A stretch of DNA of 64,000 nucleotides from an uncultured Alphaproteobacteria bacterium (GTDB lineage Bacteria > Pseudomonadota > Alphaproteobacteria > HIMB59), in NCBI GenBank assembly GCA_902594145.1, contig CACJLA010000001.1:1-64000 (forward strand), written 5' to 3'. This document shows positions 10,470-18,962 of this stretch, one piece after another. Within the stretch, counting starts at the first letter, position 1; every line of letters begins with the position of its first letter. The notes under the pieces are model-generated. The model saw only the letters and a list, made by a program, of their open reading frames with translations. It had not been told where the DNA came from and did no database searches. Made by a program: the position numbers and the translations under genes.

Positions 10470-11414
10470 TTATAAAAGCTTATCGACTGCTGACACCAAT
10501 CCCTGAACAGATTTTACAGATTTTTTTAGCATTAGCTTTTCTTTAGAAGTAAGTTTTACCTCAATAATTTTTTCAATTCCTTTTTTTCCAATAATTGTAG
10601 GAACACCCATATACATATCACTAAGGCCATATTGTCCATTAATAAAGGCTGCACAGGGTAATAGTTTTTTTTGATCGTATAAAAATGCCTCTGCCATCTG
10701 AATGGCTGAACTAGCAGGTGCATAAAAAGCGGATCCTCTTTTAAGTAATTTCACTATTTCGCCTCCACCCATTCTTGTTCGATTAACTATTTTTTCAATT
10801 TTTGAGAAGGGAAATTTTTTAAGTTTTAGGAAGTCCATTAGGGGCACACCTCCGATTGTTGTATAGTTGATGAGAGGAACCATATCGTCTCCATGTCCTC
10901 CTAATACGAATGTTTCAACGTCATTCAAAGAAACTTTCAAAGCATCTGATAAAAAATATTTCATTCGAGAAGAGTCTAATACTCCTGCCATTCCTACACA
11001 CATATTTTTAGGAAGTTTTGAATATTTTTGGAGCACATATACCATTGCATCTAAGGGGTTTGTAATACAAATAACAAATGCTTTTGATGCATATTTTTTT
11101 ATATCTAGAGCTATTTTTTTGATTATTTTCCCATTGGTCTCTAGTAGATCGTCTCTACTCATTCCAGGTTGACGAGGTAAACCAGCAGTTATGATAATTA
11201 CGTCAGATCCTTTAATTTTGGAAAAGTCATTTGTGCCCTCTATCGACCCAATAAAACCTTCAACAGCAGAAGATTGACTGAGATCCAAAGCTTTTCCTTG
11301 GGGCATACCGCTTACAACATCTATTAGTGTTACGTCTCCAAGTTTTTTTAAAGCGGCTAAATGTGCGAGGGTACCACCAATGTTTCCGGCGCCAATTAAT
11401 GAAATTTTATTCAC
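10470..11414 (-). CDS. mdh: Malate dehydrogenase (LDH-like, NAD-dependent)
   Basis: Oxidises malate to oxaloacetate with NAD in the cytoplasm. The 314-residue protein begins with a Rossmann GAGNIGG loop at residues 8-14 and Asp in TLIDVV (NAD specificity), and carries the active-site His in [12 protein letters not shown] around residue 175 and CITNPLDAM. These are features of the LDH-like MDH clade found in alphaproteobacteria rather than the E. coli type. The start codon shares its A with the sdhB end region (coordinates meet at 11414), so translation is coupled. It is the fifth gene of sdhCDAB-mdh-sucAB. Confidence 0.97.
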   Translation of the reverse strand: MNKISLIGAGNIGGTLAHLAALKKLGDVTLIDVVSGMPQGKALDLSQSSAVEGFIGSIEGTNDFSKIKGSDVIIITAGLPRQPGMSRDDLLETNGKIIKKIALDIKKYASKAFVICITNPLDAMVYVLQKYSKLPKNMCVGMAGVLDSSRMKYFLSDALKVSLNDVETFVLGGHGDDMVPLINYTTIGGVPLMDFLKLKKFPFSKIEKIVNRTRMGGGEIVKLLKRGSAFYAPASSAIQMAEAFLYDQKKLLPCAAFINGQYGLSDMYMGVPTIIGKKGIEKIIEVKLTSKEKLMLKKSVKSVQGLVSAVDKLL

Positions 11415-12214
11415 TATTTATCCATTTTGGATATTTCATGTTTTATTTCGGCTATTGCTTTAGCTGGATTTAATCCTTTCGGACAAGAGTTTGTGCAATT
11501 CATGATTGAATGACATCTGTATAATTTAAGACTATCATCCAATTCATTCAACCTTTCTTTTTTGTCTTCATCCCTGCTATCTTTTATCCAGCGGTTTGCT
11601 TGAAGTAATACAGCAGGTCCTAAATATTCATCTTCATTCCACCAATAGCTTGGACAAGACGTACTGCAAGAAAAGCACATTACACATTCCCATTTGCCAT
11701 CTAGCTTATCTCTATCTTCAACTGATTGTATATTTTCTCTTGTATTATTTGAAGATTTTTTATTTAACCATGGCTTTATAGATTTAAATTGTTCAAAAGC
11801 TTTTTTCAAATCTACCACCAAATCTTTTAAAACTCTCATATGAGGAAGAGGGTATATATTGATTTCATCAGAGCATTCCTCTATATGTTTTTGACATGCA
11901 AGTGTGTTGACGCCATCTATATTCATTGCACATGATCCACAAACACCCTCTCTACATGATTTTCTGAAAGTTAAAGTTGGATCAACGTCAGCTTTAATTT
12001 TGTTTAATATATCTAAAACCATCGTGCCTGCTTTCGCTACATCGATTTCAAATCGATCAATTTGAGGGGGAGTGCCTTCTTCACCTGACCATCGATAAAC
12101 ATTAACTATCCTGATGTCATGGTTTTGTTGGGACTGTTCATCAATGAGATCTACATTGGAATATGATTTTCCTTTAACTGGAATAGAGTTTTTAGGAAGA
12201 GTGAGTTGTACCAC
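11414..12214 (-). CDS. sdhB: Succinate dehydrogenase iron-sulfur subunit
   Basis: Electron-transfer subunit of complex II carrying [2Fe-2S], [4Fe-4S] and [3Fe-4S] clusters between SdhA FAD and the membrane quinone site. 266 residues is normal. The N-terminal ferredoxin fold carries CREGVCGSC at about 87-95 and a further Cys in LACQKH. The C-terminal helical domain has [16 protein letters not shown] and [17 protein letters not shown], giving all the expected cluster ligands. The gene starts 1 base after the sdhA stop and abuts mdh. An N-terminal segment of about 30 residues precedes the family core, with no sign of an export signal. Confidence 0.97.
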   Translation of the reverse strand: MVQLTLPKNSIPVKGKSYSNVDLIDEQSQQNHDIRIVNVYRWSGEEGTPPQIDRFEIDVAKAGTMVLDILNKIKADVDPTLTFRKSCREGVCGSCAMNIDGVNTLACQKHIEECSDEINIYPLPHMRVLKDLVVDLKKAFEQFKSIKPWLNKKSSNNTRENIQSVEDRDKLDGKWECVMCFSCSTSCPSYWWNEDEYLGPAVLLQANRWIKDSRDEDKKERLNELDDSLKLYRCHSIMNCTNSCPKGLNPAKAIAEIKHEISKMDK

Positions 12215-13993
12215 TTAGTAAACCCTTACTTGTGGAGGTATAACAGAAATTTGATTGCTTAATGTAGTCATTCTTACGGGCCTATGAGTGACCTTATAAT
12301 TTACAGCATCTCCCCAAAAAAGAGTATGTTTTAGCCAATTTTCATCATCTCTTTCCGGGAAATCTTCTCTGGCGTGAGCGCCTCTACTTTCAGTTCTTTG
12401 TTCAGCTGAAACGCCGACACTGCCAGCGACTTGCATTAGATTATGAAGTTCTAAGGCCTCGACAAGGTCTGTATTAAAAACATCTGACTGATCTTTGACT
12501 TTAATATGTTTAAGATCTTGGGACATTGAATAAAGTTCGTCGTTGCCCAGTTTTAAAGTTTCACTCTCTCTGTAAACACCAAATCTTTTCTGGACAGTCT
12601 TTTGCATCTTTTCTCTTAACTCTCCAACTGACACATCGCCCTTATTATTTTTAATTGATTCAAGTCTTTCAATTATTAAATTTGTTTGTGACTGAGATGG
12701 CATCCTTAATGACTCTTTACTATCAATAACTTGTCCTGCTTGGATGGCTGCACCTCTTCCAAAAACAACAAGTTCTGCAAGAGCGTTAGTTCCAAGTCTA
12801 TTTGCTCCATGAACTGATGCACATGCTGCTTCACCTATTGCCATTAGTCCTTCGCAAACTTCTTCTGTATTCGTGACATTAGGTTTCAAAACTTCTGCTT
12901 TAAAATTTGTTGGAATACCTCCCATACAGTAATGAACAGTTGGGATAACTGGTATTGGCTCTTTAGAAATATCTCTTCCACAAAATGCTTTAACTGACTC
13001 TGATATTCCTGGCAATCTCTTTGCAAGCATATCAGCATCAAGGTGTTCTAAATGAAGATTTATATAATCTTTATTGGGACCGCAGCCCCTACCAGCACTG
13101 ATCTCCTTACTTATGAATCTTGAGATAACGTCTCTAGCTGCAAGGTCTTTGGCATTTGGAGCGTACTCAAGCATAAACCTTGTACCCTCATTATTTTTTA
13201 AAATACCACCCTCACCTCTAGCTGCCTCTGATATTAAAACTCCAACGCCGTATATTCCAGTGGGGTGAAACTGAATAAACTCCATATCAGATAGCGGAAG
13301 TCCTGCCCTGAGAGCAATACCTGCGCCATCACCTGTACAAATATGTGCACTTGTTGAAGATTGAAATATTCTTCCATAACCACCGGTAGCTAAAATTGTC
13401 ATTTTTGCAATAAAACGGTGCAATGACCCATCTTCAATATTGATTGCTAGGAGCCCACAAATTGAGTCGTTATCGTCTTTTAATAAGTCAATGGCAAAGT
13501 ATTCGTTATAAAAATCAACATTATTTTTAAGGCTTTGCTGATATAACGTGTGAAGTAATGCATGTCCTGTTCTATCAGCTGCAGCACAAGCTCGACTTGC
13601 AGGTTCGCCTTTACCATTTTTTGTCATGTGCCCACCAAAAGGTCTTTGATATATCTTACCTTCCTCAGTTCTGGAAAATGGCATGCCGTAATGTTCCAAC
13701 TCAACAATAGAGTCAACTGCATTTGCACATAGATATTCAATACTATCTTGATCACCAAGCCAATCAGAGCCTTTTACAGTATCAAACATATGCCATTGCC
13801 AACTATCTTCACCCATGTTAGCTAGCGCGGCGCCTATACCACCTTGAGCTGCCACAGTATGGCTTCTTGTAGGATAAACTTTTGAAACACATGCGGTCTT
13901 AAGGCCTTGCTCGGAGCATCCAAGAGCTGCTCTTAAGCCAGCTCCTCCAGCACCTAAGACAACAACATCTAATTTATGATCAGTGAAATTCAT
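12215..13993 (-). CDS. sdhA: Succinate dehydrogenase flavoprotein subunit
   Basis: Catalytic subunit of complex II, oxidising succinate to fumarate with covalently bound FAD on the cytoplasmic face of the inner membrane. 592 residues. The FAD dinucleotide loop is [15 protein letters not shown] at 11-25; the flavinylated His is His45 in [12 protein letters not shown]. Substrate-binding and catalytic segments include [11 protein letters not shown] and [18 protein letters not shown] near residue 400. A C-terminal [18 protein letters not shown] is the standard SdhA signature. Located between sdhD and sdhB with 1-base gaps. Confidence 0.98.
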   Translation of the reverse strand: MNFTDHKLDVVVLGAGGAGLRAALGCSEQGLKTACVSKVYPTRSHTVAAQGGIGAALANMGEDSWQWHMFDTVKGSDWLGDQDSIEYLCANAVDSIVELEHYGMPFSRTEEGKIYQRPFGGHMTKNGKGEPASRACAAADRTGHALLHTLYQQSLKNNVDFYNEYFAIDLLKDDNDSICGLLAINIEDGSLHRFIAKMTILATGGYGRIFQSSTSAHICTGDGAGIALRAGLPLSDMEFIQFHPTGIYGVGVLISEAARGEGGILKNNEGTRFMLEYAPNAKDLAARDVISRFISKEISAGRGCGPNKDYINLHLEHLDADMLAKRLPGISESVKAFCGRDISKEPIPVIPTVHYCMGGIPTNFKAEVLKPNVTNTEEVCEGLMAIGEAACASVHGANRLGTNALAELVVFGRGAAIQAGQVIDSKESLRMPSQSQTNLIIERLESIKNNKGDVSVGELREKMQKTVQKRFGVYRESETLKLGNDELYSMSQDLKHIKVKDQSDVFNTDLVEALELHNLMQVAGSVGVSAEQRTESRGAHAREDFPERDDENWLKHTLFWGDAVNYKVTHRPVRMTTLSNQISVIPPQVRVY

Positions 13994-13994
13994 T

Positions 13995-14306
13995 TCAAAA
14001 AAATAATACCGGTAAAAAAATTAAAAATGAAATACTTATGGCAAAATCTGTCAAAAGAGAATAAAATTTCATTTGATTAAACTTAAAGTAATCCTCATAA
14101 ACTTTACCCAATTGAATTCTAATATGGAGCATTGATACAACAAAAAAAATTAATAGTAAAAACTTGTTAGACGTATTTGATAATAACACATTTAAAGAAT
14201 TTGTATCAGAATGAGAATTTATAAAGAATAATATAAACCAATAACTAATAGGAATTAACGCAAGATACAAAATTCTTTCAATTTTCCATTTTTGTGAGGC
14301 TTTCAT
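13995..14306 (-). CDS. sdhD: Succinate dehydrogenase membrane anchor subunit D
   Basis: Small hydrophobic anchor of complex II that with SdhC binds haem b and ubiquinone. I place the start at 14306 ([10 protein letters not shown]), where the ATG overlaps the sdhC stop as TAATG, giving about 103 residues; an upstream in-frame ATG at 14321 would overlap sdhC by 16 bp and adds only five residues. Three membrane helices are visible. The second contains the haem-ligand/quinone signature [14 protein letters not shown], matching the family His-x10-Asp-Tyr pattern. The sequence is diverged and very Phe/Ile/Leu-rich, so identity rests on this motif and on position. Confidence 0.9.
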   Translation of the reverse strand: MKASQKWKIERILYLALIPISYWFILFFINSHSDTNSLNVLLSNTSNKFLLLIFFVVSMLHIRIQLGKVYEDYFKFNQMKFYSLLTDFAISISFLIFLPVLFF

Positions 14307-14671
14307 TAAAACACCATCCATGTGAATGTTAATGTCATTATAACATTTAATGCTAATATGATATATGTAGTTAAATAGACATTTTTAATTTCCATTCCAA
14401 TTGCAAACGACCATAAAAAATATTTAAGGCCATTCAATAAATGATGGTTAAAAATAAAAAACCAAAAAATAAATATCAACTTTACTGGTAAAAAATTGAT
14501 GAACATTGTTAATATAACATTGAGCTGAGGAAGTGTATTTGCACTACCTAACCAGATTGCAAAAAAAGGAATCGAAAATGCAAATGCTATGACGCCTATT
14601 CTGCTAGAAATAGAAAATATCATAGTTAAAAAAGGCCTATAAATCTGTAAATGTGGTGACAACGGAGCCAT
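14306..14671 (-). CDS. sdhC: Succinate dehydrogenase cytochrome b556 subunit
   Basis: Cytochrome b anchor subunit of complex II, 121 residues with three membrane helices. The N-terminal SPHLQIYRPFLT is the conserved SdhC quinone-site signature, including the Ser and Arg of the ubiquinone pocket; FNHHLLNGLKYFLWS carries the haem-b ligand His. It is the first gene of the eight-kilobase operon sdhCDAB-mdh-sucAB. A good sigma70 promoter is visible about 60 bp upstream. No strong Shine-Dalgarno sequence precedes the ATG at 14671. Confidence 0.94.
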   Translation of the reverse strand: MAPLSPHLQIYRPFLTMIFSISSRIGVIAFAFSIPFFAIWLGSANTLPQLNVILTMFINFLPVKLIFIFWFFIFNHHLLNGLKYFLWSFAIGMEIKNVYLTTYIILALNVIMTLTFTWMVF

Positions 14672-14732
14672 AGAAGGGAAATATATTCAAAAAAATCTTA
14701 TAGTAAAAAGCTATTATTTTATTAATTCATGC

Positions 14733-14761
14733 ATTATATAAATTAATCAAATTGTGGACAA
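14733..14761 (-). promoter_or_regulatory. sigma70-type promoter for the sdhCDAB-mdh-sucAB operon
   Basis: Read on the minus strand: -35 TTGTCC (14761-14756), a 17-base spacer, and a perfect -10 TATAAT (14738-14733). Transcription would start near 14726, giving a leader of about 55 nt before sdhC. In an AT-rich background the perfect -10 and exact 17-base spacing are the supporting facts; the -35 matches TTGACA at 4 of 6. Confidence 0.6.
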
Positions 14762-14769
14762 AATGTTGA

Positions 14770-14786
14770 TCAAATTCTTAATTTGA
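14770..14786. promoter_or_regulatory. Inverted repeat upstream of the sdhC promoter, putative operator
   Basis: TCAAATT at 14770-14776 and AATTTGA at 14780-14786 are exact inverted repeats around CTT. The site starts 9 bp upstream of the sdhC -35 hexamer, a usual position for an activator dimer. No regulator can be assigned from sequence. Confidence 0.4.
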
Positions 14787-14861
14787 CAAATTTCAAGCCT
14801 GCAAAACTTAATAAATCGACTATTATTCAAATTGGTCGATCATGAAAACATTATGTTTTGT

Positions 14862-14929
14862 AGGTGCCGAACCTCACCCCGCATGAGAAAAAGCTTTGTT
14901 TTTTAATAAAGTTGGCACCTCGACCTCAT
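14862..14929. ncRNA. GC-rich foldable element, candidate structured RNA of unknown class
   Basis: AGGTGCC (14862-14868) pairs with GGCACCT (14914-14920) to close a stem. Inside, CTCA(14873-14876)...TGAG (14884-14887) forms one hairpin and CTTT(14894-14897)...AAAG(14908-14911) another, giving a three-way layout. Downstream CCTCAT (14923-14928) could instead pair with ATGAG (14883-14887), an alternative or pseudoknot pairing. The segment is clearly richer in G and C than the flanking DNA, which is the usual sign of structured RNA in AT-rich genomes. It matches no riboswitch I can recognise. The strand is undecided: it would lie in a dctQM leader on plus, or be an orphan small RNA on either strand. 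Palindromic DNA without an RNA role is the alternative. Confidence 0.4.
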
Positions 14930-14962
14930 AATTAAGTTACTTTAATATGTTATTTCTCCATA

Positions 14963-14968
14963 TATAAT
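14963..14968 (+). promoter_or_regulatory. -10 box of a possibly leaderless dctQM promoter
   Basis: TATAAT ends 8 bases before the dctQ ATG at 14977, so transcription from it would begin almost at the start codon. There is no Shine-Dalgarno sequence before dctQ, which agrees with a leaderless message. The -35 region (around 14940-14945) is a poor match, so the box could be chance in AT-rich DNA. Confidence 0.35.
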
Positions 14969-14976
14969 TCTCGCCT

Positions 14977-15492
14977 ATGCCATTTTTGATCAAACTAGCA
15001 AAGATCATTGATACCATTAATAAAGCTGTGGGCCATCTATGTGGATTATTTGCAGTCCTAATGGTTTTGGTTGTTTTTACGGTAGTAGTCCTTAGGTACG
15101 GATTTGGTATCAGCTTTATATGGATGCAAGAAAGCTATGTGTGGTTACACGCATTCATTTTTATGTTGGGAGCTGGTTTTACTTACTTATCAAACGATCA
15201 TGTACGAATAGATGTATTTTATAGGGATGCCTCAAAAAAATATAAAAGCTTAGTCGATATTTTAGGAAATGTAATTTTTGTTTTACCATTTCTGTACATA
15301 ATTTGGAAATATAGTTTCACATTTGTTAAAAGATCATTTCAAATAAATGAAATATCTAGAGAAGTAGGAGGGTTACCTGCTTTATATATTTTAAAAAGCG
15401 CTATATTATTTTTCTGCATTTTTTTATTAATTCAATCCATTTCAAATATTATCACATCAATAAAAAATATTTCTGAGTTAAATGACTCCTGA
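14977..15492 (+). CDS. dctQ: TRAP transporter small permease subunit (DctQ)
   Basis: Small membrane subunit of a tripartite ATP-independent periplasmic transporter, which imports carboxylates using the sodium gradient. 171 residues with four predicted membrane helices (about 20-42, 55-75, 95-115, 135-158). The segment WMQESYVWLHAFIFMLGAGF and the following DHVRIDVFY are typical of DctQ. It overlaps dctM by 11 bp. The matching binding protein is encoded just beyond dctM on the opposite strand. No ribosome binding site is seen; see the -10 box at 14963. Confidence 0.92.
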   Translation: MPFLIKLAKIIDTINKAVGHLCGLFAVLMVLVVFTVVVLRYGFGISFIWMQESYVWLHAFIFMLGAGFTYLSNDHVRIDVFYRDASKKYKSLVDILGNVIFVLPFLYIIWKYSFTFVKRSFQINEISREVGGLPALYILKSAILFFCIFLLIQSISNIITSIKNISELNDS

Positions 15493-16855
15493 AGTTTTAG
15501 CTATAATTATGTTTCTTAGCACCTTGGTATTACTTCTCTTTGGATTTCCAGTTGCATTTACTCTAGCTGGCTCAGCATTAATCTTTGCTTTTATTGGAGA
15601 TGCACTTGAAATTTTTAATTTTAGGATGCTTGGTTTTTTTCCACAAAGAATTTTTGGTACGATGACAAACGAAGCCTTGGTGGCAGTTCCCTTATTTATT
15701 TTTATGGGAATAATGTTAGAAAAAACAAAAATAGCAGGCGAATTATTACAATCAATTGGTGAGTTATTTGGTTCTATTAAAGGTGGTTTGGGCATTGGCG
15801 TTGTATTAGTAGGTATGTTGCTTGCTGCCTCAACTGGAATAGTTGGAGCAACCGTGGTCACTATGGGAACACTTTCATTACCTGCAATGATCAAAGCTGG
15901 GTATGACCAAAAAATTGCTACAGGTACAATTTGTGCTGCGGGAACTTTAGGTCAAATAATACCTCCTTCAATAGTATTAATCTTACTTGCATCCATTCTT
16001 CAAGGAGCAAATGAGGAAGCAGCAATGATGACTGGCAGTTTGGTCCCAGAGCCTGTAACAGCAATTGATTTATTTGCTGGTGCTTTAATGCCTGGATTGA
16101 TGTTAGTGGGTATGTTCATTATATTGATATATTTTTATGCAAGAATAAATCCTAACAGTTGCCCTTCAGTTAGAACTGAGAGGACTAGGAGTGAAATTTA
16201 TACTAATGCTGTTACTTCTATTCTCCCGCCCTTAATACTTATACTTTTAGTTTTGGGTTCAATTTTAATGGGTATTGCAACCCCAACAGAGTCAGCTTCT
16301 GTGGGTGCTGTAGGTGCTGCAATAATAGCTGCTCTTAAAGGTCAATTAAATTACAAAAATATCAGAGATGTATCCCTCAGTACGGTCAAATTAAGTTCTT
16401 TTGTATTTGTAATACTAATTGGTGCCTCAATGTTCTCTTTAGTCTTTAGGGGATTTAATGGTGATGAGATGATTGAACATTTTTTGGGCACTTTGCCTGG
16501 AGGTCAATATGGTGCGTTGTTCGTCGTAATGGCTGCAATTTTTGTATTAGGGTTTTTTTTAGATTATATTGAAATAATTTTTGTAATCGTACCGTTAGTA
16601 GGTCCTGTATTAATCGCAAATGGTGCTGACCCATTATGGCTTGGGATTTTGATATCTTTAAATTTACAAACTAGTTTTATGACTCCACCATTTGGCTTTT
16701 CCCTTTTTTTTCTTAGGGGAGTTGCTCCTAAAAAGATTAAGACTCAAAATATGTATAAGGGAGTTTTGCCCTTCATTGCTGTTCAAATTTTTGCTTTATT
16801 TATAGTTGGTTTTTTTCCAGAGATAGCTACTTGGTTACCAAATAAAATATTTTAA
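15482..16855 (+). CDS. dctM: TRAP transporter large permease subunit (DctM)
   Basis: Main translocation subunit of the TRAP transporter, 457 residues, about 12 membrane helices. Family landmarks are the Gly-rich GGLGIGVVLVGMLLAASTG, GTLGQIIPPSIVLILLAS around 155-175, and the second-half repeat GFFLDYIEIIFVIVPLVGPV with FMTPPFGFSLFFLRGVAP near the C-terminus. An insertion around residues 175-200 (ANEEAAMMTGSLVPEPVTAI) in this loop is a feature of the subgroup working with TakP-like 2-oxoacid binding proteins, as far as I recall. It overlaps dctQ and ends 43 bp from the convergent dctP. Confidence 0.94.
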   Translation: MTPEVLAIIMFLSTLVLLLFGFPVAFTLAGSALIFAFIGDALEIFNFRMLGFFPQRIFGTMTNEALVAVPLFIFMGIMLEKTKIAGELLQSIGELFGSIKGGLGIGVVLVGMLLAASTGIVGATVVTMGTLSLPAMIKAGYDQKIATGTICAAGTLGQIIPPSIVLILLASILQGANEEAAMMTGSLVPEPVTAIDLFAGALMPGLMLVGMFIILIYFYARINPNSCPSVRTERTRSEIYTNAVTSILPPLILILLVLGSILMGIATPTESASVGAVGAAIIAALKGQLNYKNIRDVSLSTVKLSSFVFVILIGASMFSLVFRGFNGDEMIEHFLGTLPGGQYGALFVVMAAIFVLGFFLDYIEIIFVIVPLVGPVLIANGADPLWLGILISLNLQTSFMTPPFGFSLFFLRGVAPKKIKTQNMYKGVLPFIAVQIFALFIVGFFPEIATWLPNKIF

Positions 16856-16861
16856 TAAAAT

Positions 16862-16887
16862 TTGGAGGGGCAATTAAGCCCCTCCAA
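16862..16887 (-). terminator. Hairpin terminator between dctM and dctP
   Basis: TTGGAGGGGC (16862-16871) and GCCCCTCCAA (16878-16887) form a perfect 10-bp stem with a 6-base AATTAA loop. On the minus strand it is followed by a T-rich tract, so it fits best as the dctP terminator, 10 bp past its stop; it may also stop dctM transcripts. Confidence 0.8.
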
Positions 16888-16897
16888 CTGATGCTTG

Positions 16898-18028
16898 TTA
16901 AACAGAGCTTGGAAATTTAAAAGGTAAATTTCTAATTCTAGCGAATTCTGACTCACCTTTTGTTGACCAATCCATAATATTTTTTCTAAATGATAAAATA
17001 TGATTACAGATAGCTTTTGTTTGAGAGTTGATTGACCCTCTCTCTTCCATAACTTCACCTGCTGCATTACCAAGAGCTATAAGTAACTCATCAGGAAATG
17101 TCTTCAAAGCAACTCCATGTTCATTAATTAGTTTACCGAGTGCTGGACCATTTAAAGCTTGAAAACGACTAAATACATCAACATTAAATGCTTTTGCCAT
17201 TTCCATCATAAGTCCTTGAGTATCACCATCAAGTCCTTCCCACTCCTTTAGGTCAATAGAAAGGTCTAGAAGTGTTGATGGCTCGTGCCAACCTGGTCCG
17301 TAATAGAATTTAGCAGCTTGGTGCATTCCAAGACCTAAATCTGCTACTGGACAAATCCATTCTGCTGCATCAATAGCACCAGAAGCTAATGAAGTAAGAA
17401 TATCAGGACCACCCATTAAAACAGCTGTTGCTCCTAATTTTCCAATTGTTCTTCCACCAAGGCCAGGCATACGCATTTTTAAACCTTTATAATCATCTGC
17501 TGTGTTCATCTCTTTATTGAACCAGCCTCCCATTTGGTTACCTGTATTACCCATTGGTAAAAATTTAACACCAAGCTCGTTGTAAATTTTATCAGCAGCT
17601 TCAATTCCACCGCCATAATAACACCAAGCATTTTGCTCCATTGCATTCATACCGAAAGGCCCAGTAGCAACAAATTCAATTGCATCTGATACATTGGTCC
17701 AATAATAAGGTGCACCATATGCCATTTGTGCGGTACCCTCTCTAACAGCATCGAAAGACTGAAGACCTGGAACAAGTTCGCCAGGGTAATAGACTTTCAT
17801 TTTAAGTTTGTCAGAGTATTTATTAATATTGTCTGCGTAAGCAGCAATGGCTTGTCCTAAAAGACCAGCCTTACCAAATGCACAGCAAACAATCCATTCT
17901 TTATGCCCCCCTGATAAAGCAGGTGCTGGCAAAGAAGAAACTGCGGCAGCACCAAGTGCTGCAGCACCGGCGCCTTTTAGGAAATTTCTTCTCTTAATGG
18001 ACTTATTCTTAATTATCTTTTTTGCCAT
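16898..18028 (-). CDS. dctP: TRAP transporter substrate-binding protein, TakP-like, Tat-exported
   Basis: Periplasmic binding protein delivering substrate to DctQM. The start is set at 18028 because an AGGAGG lies at the right distance upstream of MAKKIIKN; an earlier ATG at 18052 precedes that site. This gives 376 residues. A twin-arginine signal RRNFLKGAGAAALGAAAVSS is visible near residues 14-33, so the protein is probably exported folded. GNTGNQMGGWFNKEMNTADD and the later DAAEWICPVADLGLGM match the TakP group, known to bind 2-oxoacids such as pyruvate; the substrate here is inferred. It lies 32 bp after the EamA gene on the minus strand, convergent with dctQM. Confidence 0.93.
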   Translation of the reverse strand: MAKKIIKNKSIKRRNFLKGAGAAALGAAAVSSLPAPALSGGHKEWIVCCAFGKAGLLGQAIAAYADNINKYSDKLKMKVYYPGELVPGLQSFDAVREGTAQMAYGAPYYWTNVSDAIEFVATGPFGMNAMEQNAWCYYGGGIEAADKIYNELGVKFLPMGNTGNQMGGWFNKEMNTADDYKGLKMRMPGLGGRTIGKLGATAVLMGGPDILTSLASGAIDAAEWICPVADLGLGMHQAAKFYYGPGWHEPSTLLDLSIDLKEWEGLDGDTQGLMMEMAKAFNVDVFSRFQALNGPALGKLINEHGVALKTFPDELLIALGNAAGEVMEERGSINSQTKAICNHILSFRKNIMDWSTKGESEFARIRNLPFKFPSSV

Positions 18029-18059
18029 TCTAATTATTCCTCCTAGAAACAAATAATAA

Positions 18060-18950
18060 TTATTTTTTGTTAGATATAATTATACCAATAATAACTGATA
18101 GAATACCAGCGTAATGATAGATTTCTAAAGTCTCACGAAATACTAAAAAGGCGAGAATACCACCAAAGATCGGCATTAAATGTAAAAAGGGGCCTGATTT
18201 ATTTGGGCCAATCAGTGCAACACCAGTATTCCAACACATATAAGAAATAATACTTGGGAAAATACCCGTGTATCCAATGACTAAGAGTGTTTTTTGACCA
18301 ATATTTATATAATTATCTTGAATAAAGATATCATATAAATACACAGGAAACAAAAGTATCACTGTGAATACAAATGATAAATACAGAAAACTGAAACCAG
18401 AAACTCCTGTCTCATTTTTTTTTAAAAATATCGAATAGAGTGCCCAAGATGTGACAGCTAATAATATAAATAAATCTCCAAAATAAAATTCGGAACCGAA
18501 AATATTTTGAAAACTACCTTTTGCTATAACATAGCTAACTCCAATTAATGAAATAAAAATTCCTATCATCTGAAATATATTTGTTTGAGCCTTATAGATT
18601 AATTTATTAAATAAAATTATAAGCATTGGAGTTGTAGAAATAATAAGAAGAGAATTAATTACAGTGGTCGCTGTTAACCCTAAATATACTAGTGTGTTGA
18701 AAAGAGTAGGACCTGTCAAAATAATTAAAAAAATCATTCCTGGTTGTTTTTTTAAAAGAGGAAGTTCTTTAACAGCTTTTTGAATACAAAAAGGTGTTAA
18801 AATAAGAAAAGCAACAACCCAACGATAAAATGCGAGAGATAAGGGCGAAACTATATTTTCAAGTGAAGAAAACCTTCCTATTACAAAATTACCTGACCAA
18901 AAAAGTGATGCGAAACACAAAAATATTACTGCTTTTAAAGATGTACTCAC
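18060..18950 (-). CDS. EamA/DMT-family transporter
   Basis: Membrane transporter of the drug/metabolite superfamily, 296 residues with ten predicted helices arranged as two EamA repeats. FLCFASLFWSGNFVIGRF near the N-terminus is the typical first-repeat signature, and GPFLHLMPIFGGILAFLVFRE in the last third is the second-repeat equivalent. Substrates of such proteins are usually amino acids or metabolites and cannot be predicted here. It follows the thiolase gene by 12 bp, so it is likely co-transcribed with the acetoacetate genes; a link in function is not shown. Confidence 0.92.
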   Translation of the reverse strand: MSTSLKAVIFLCFASLFWSGNFVIGRFSSLENIVSPLSLAFYRWVVAFLILTPFCIQKAVKELPLLKKQPGMIFLIILTGPTLFNTLVYLGLTATTVINSLLIISTTPMLIILFNKLIYKAQTNIFQMIGIFISLIGVSYVIAKGSFQNIFGSEFYFGDLFILLAVTSWALYSIFLKKNETGVSGFSFLYLSFVFTVILLFPVYLYDIFIQDNYINIGQKTLLVIGYTGIFPSIISYMCWNTGVALIGPNKSGPFLHLMPIFGGILAFLVFRETLEIYHYAGILSVIIGIIISNKK

Positions 18951-18962
18951 TTAGGGTAGTTA

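Larger units (their letters stand above)
14672..14976. other. Divergent intergenic region between sdhC and dctQ (305 bp)
   Basis: No gene. It holds, from the sdhC side: a near-consensus promoter for sdhC (14733-14761), a 7-bp inverted repeat just upstream of its -35 (14770-14786), a second short inverted repeat ATCGAC/GTCGAT (14815-14820 and 14835-14840), a GC-rich foldable element (14862-14929), and a TATAAT box 8 bases before the dctQ ATG. Each is described separately. Confidence 0.7.
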
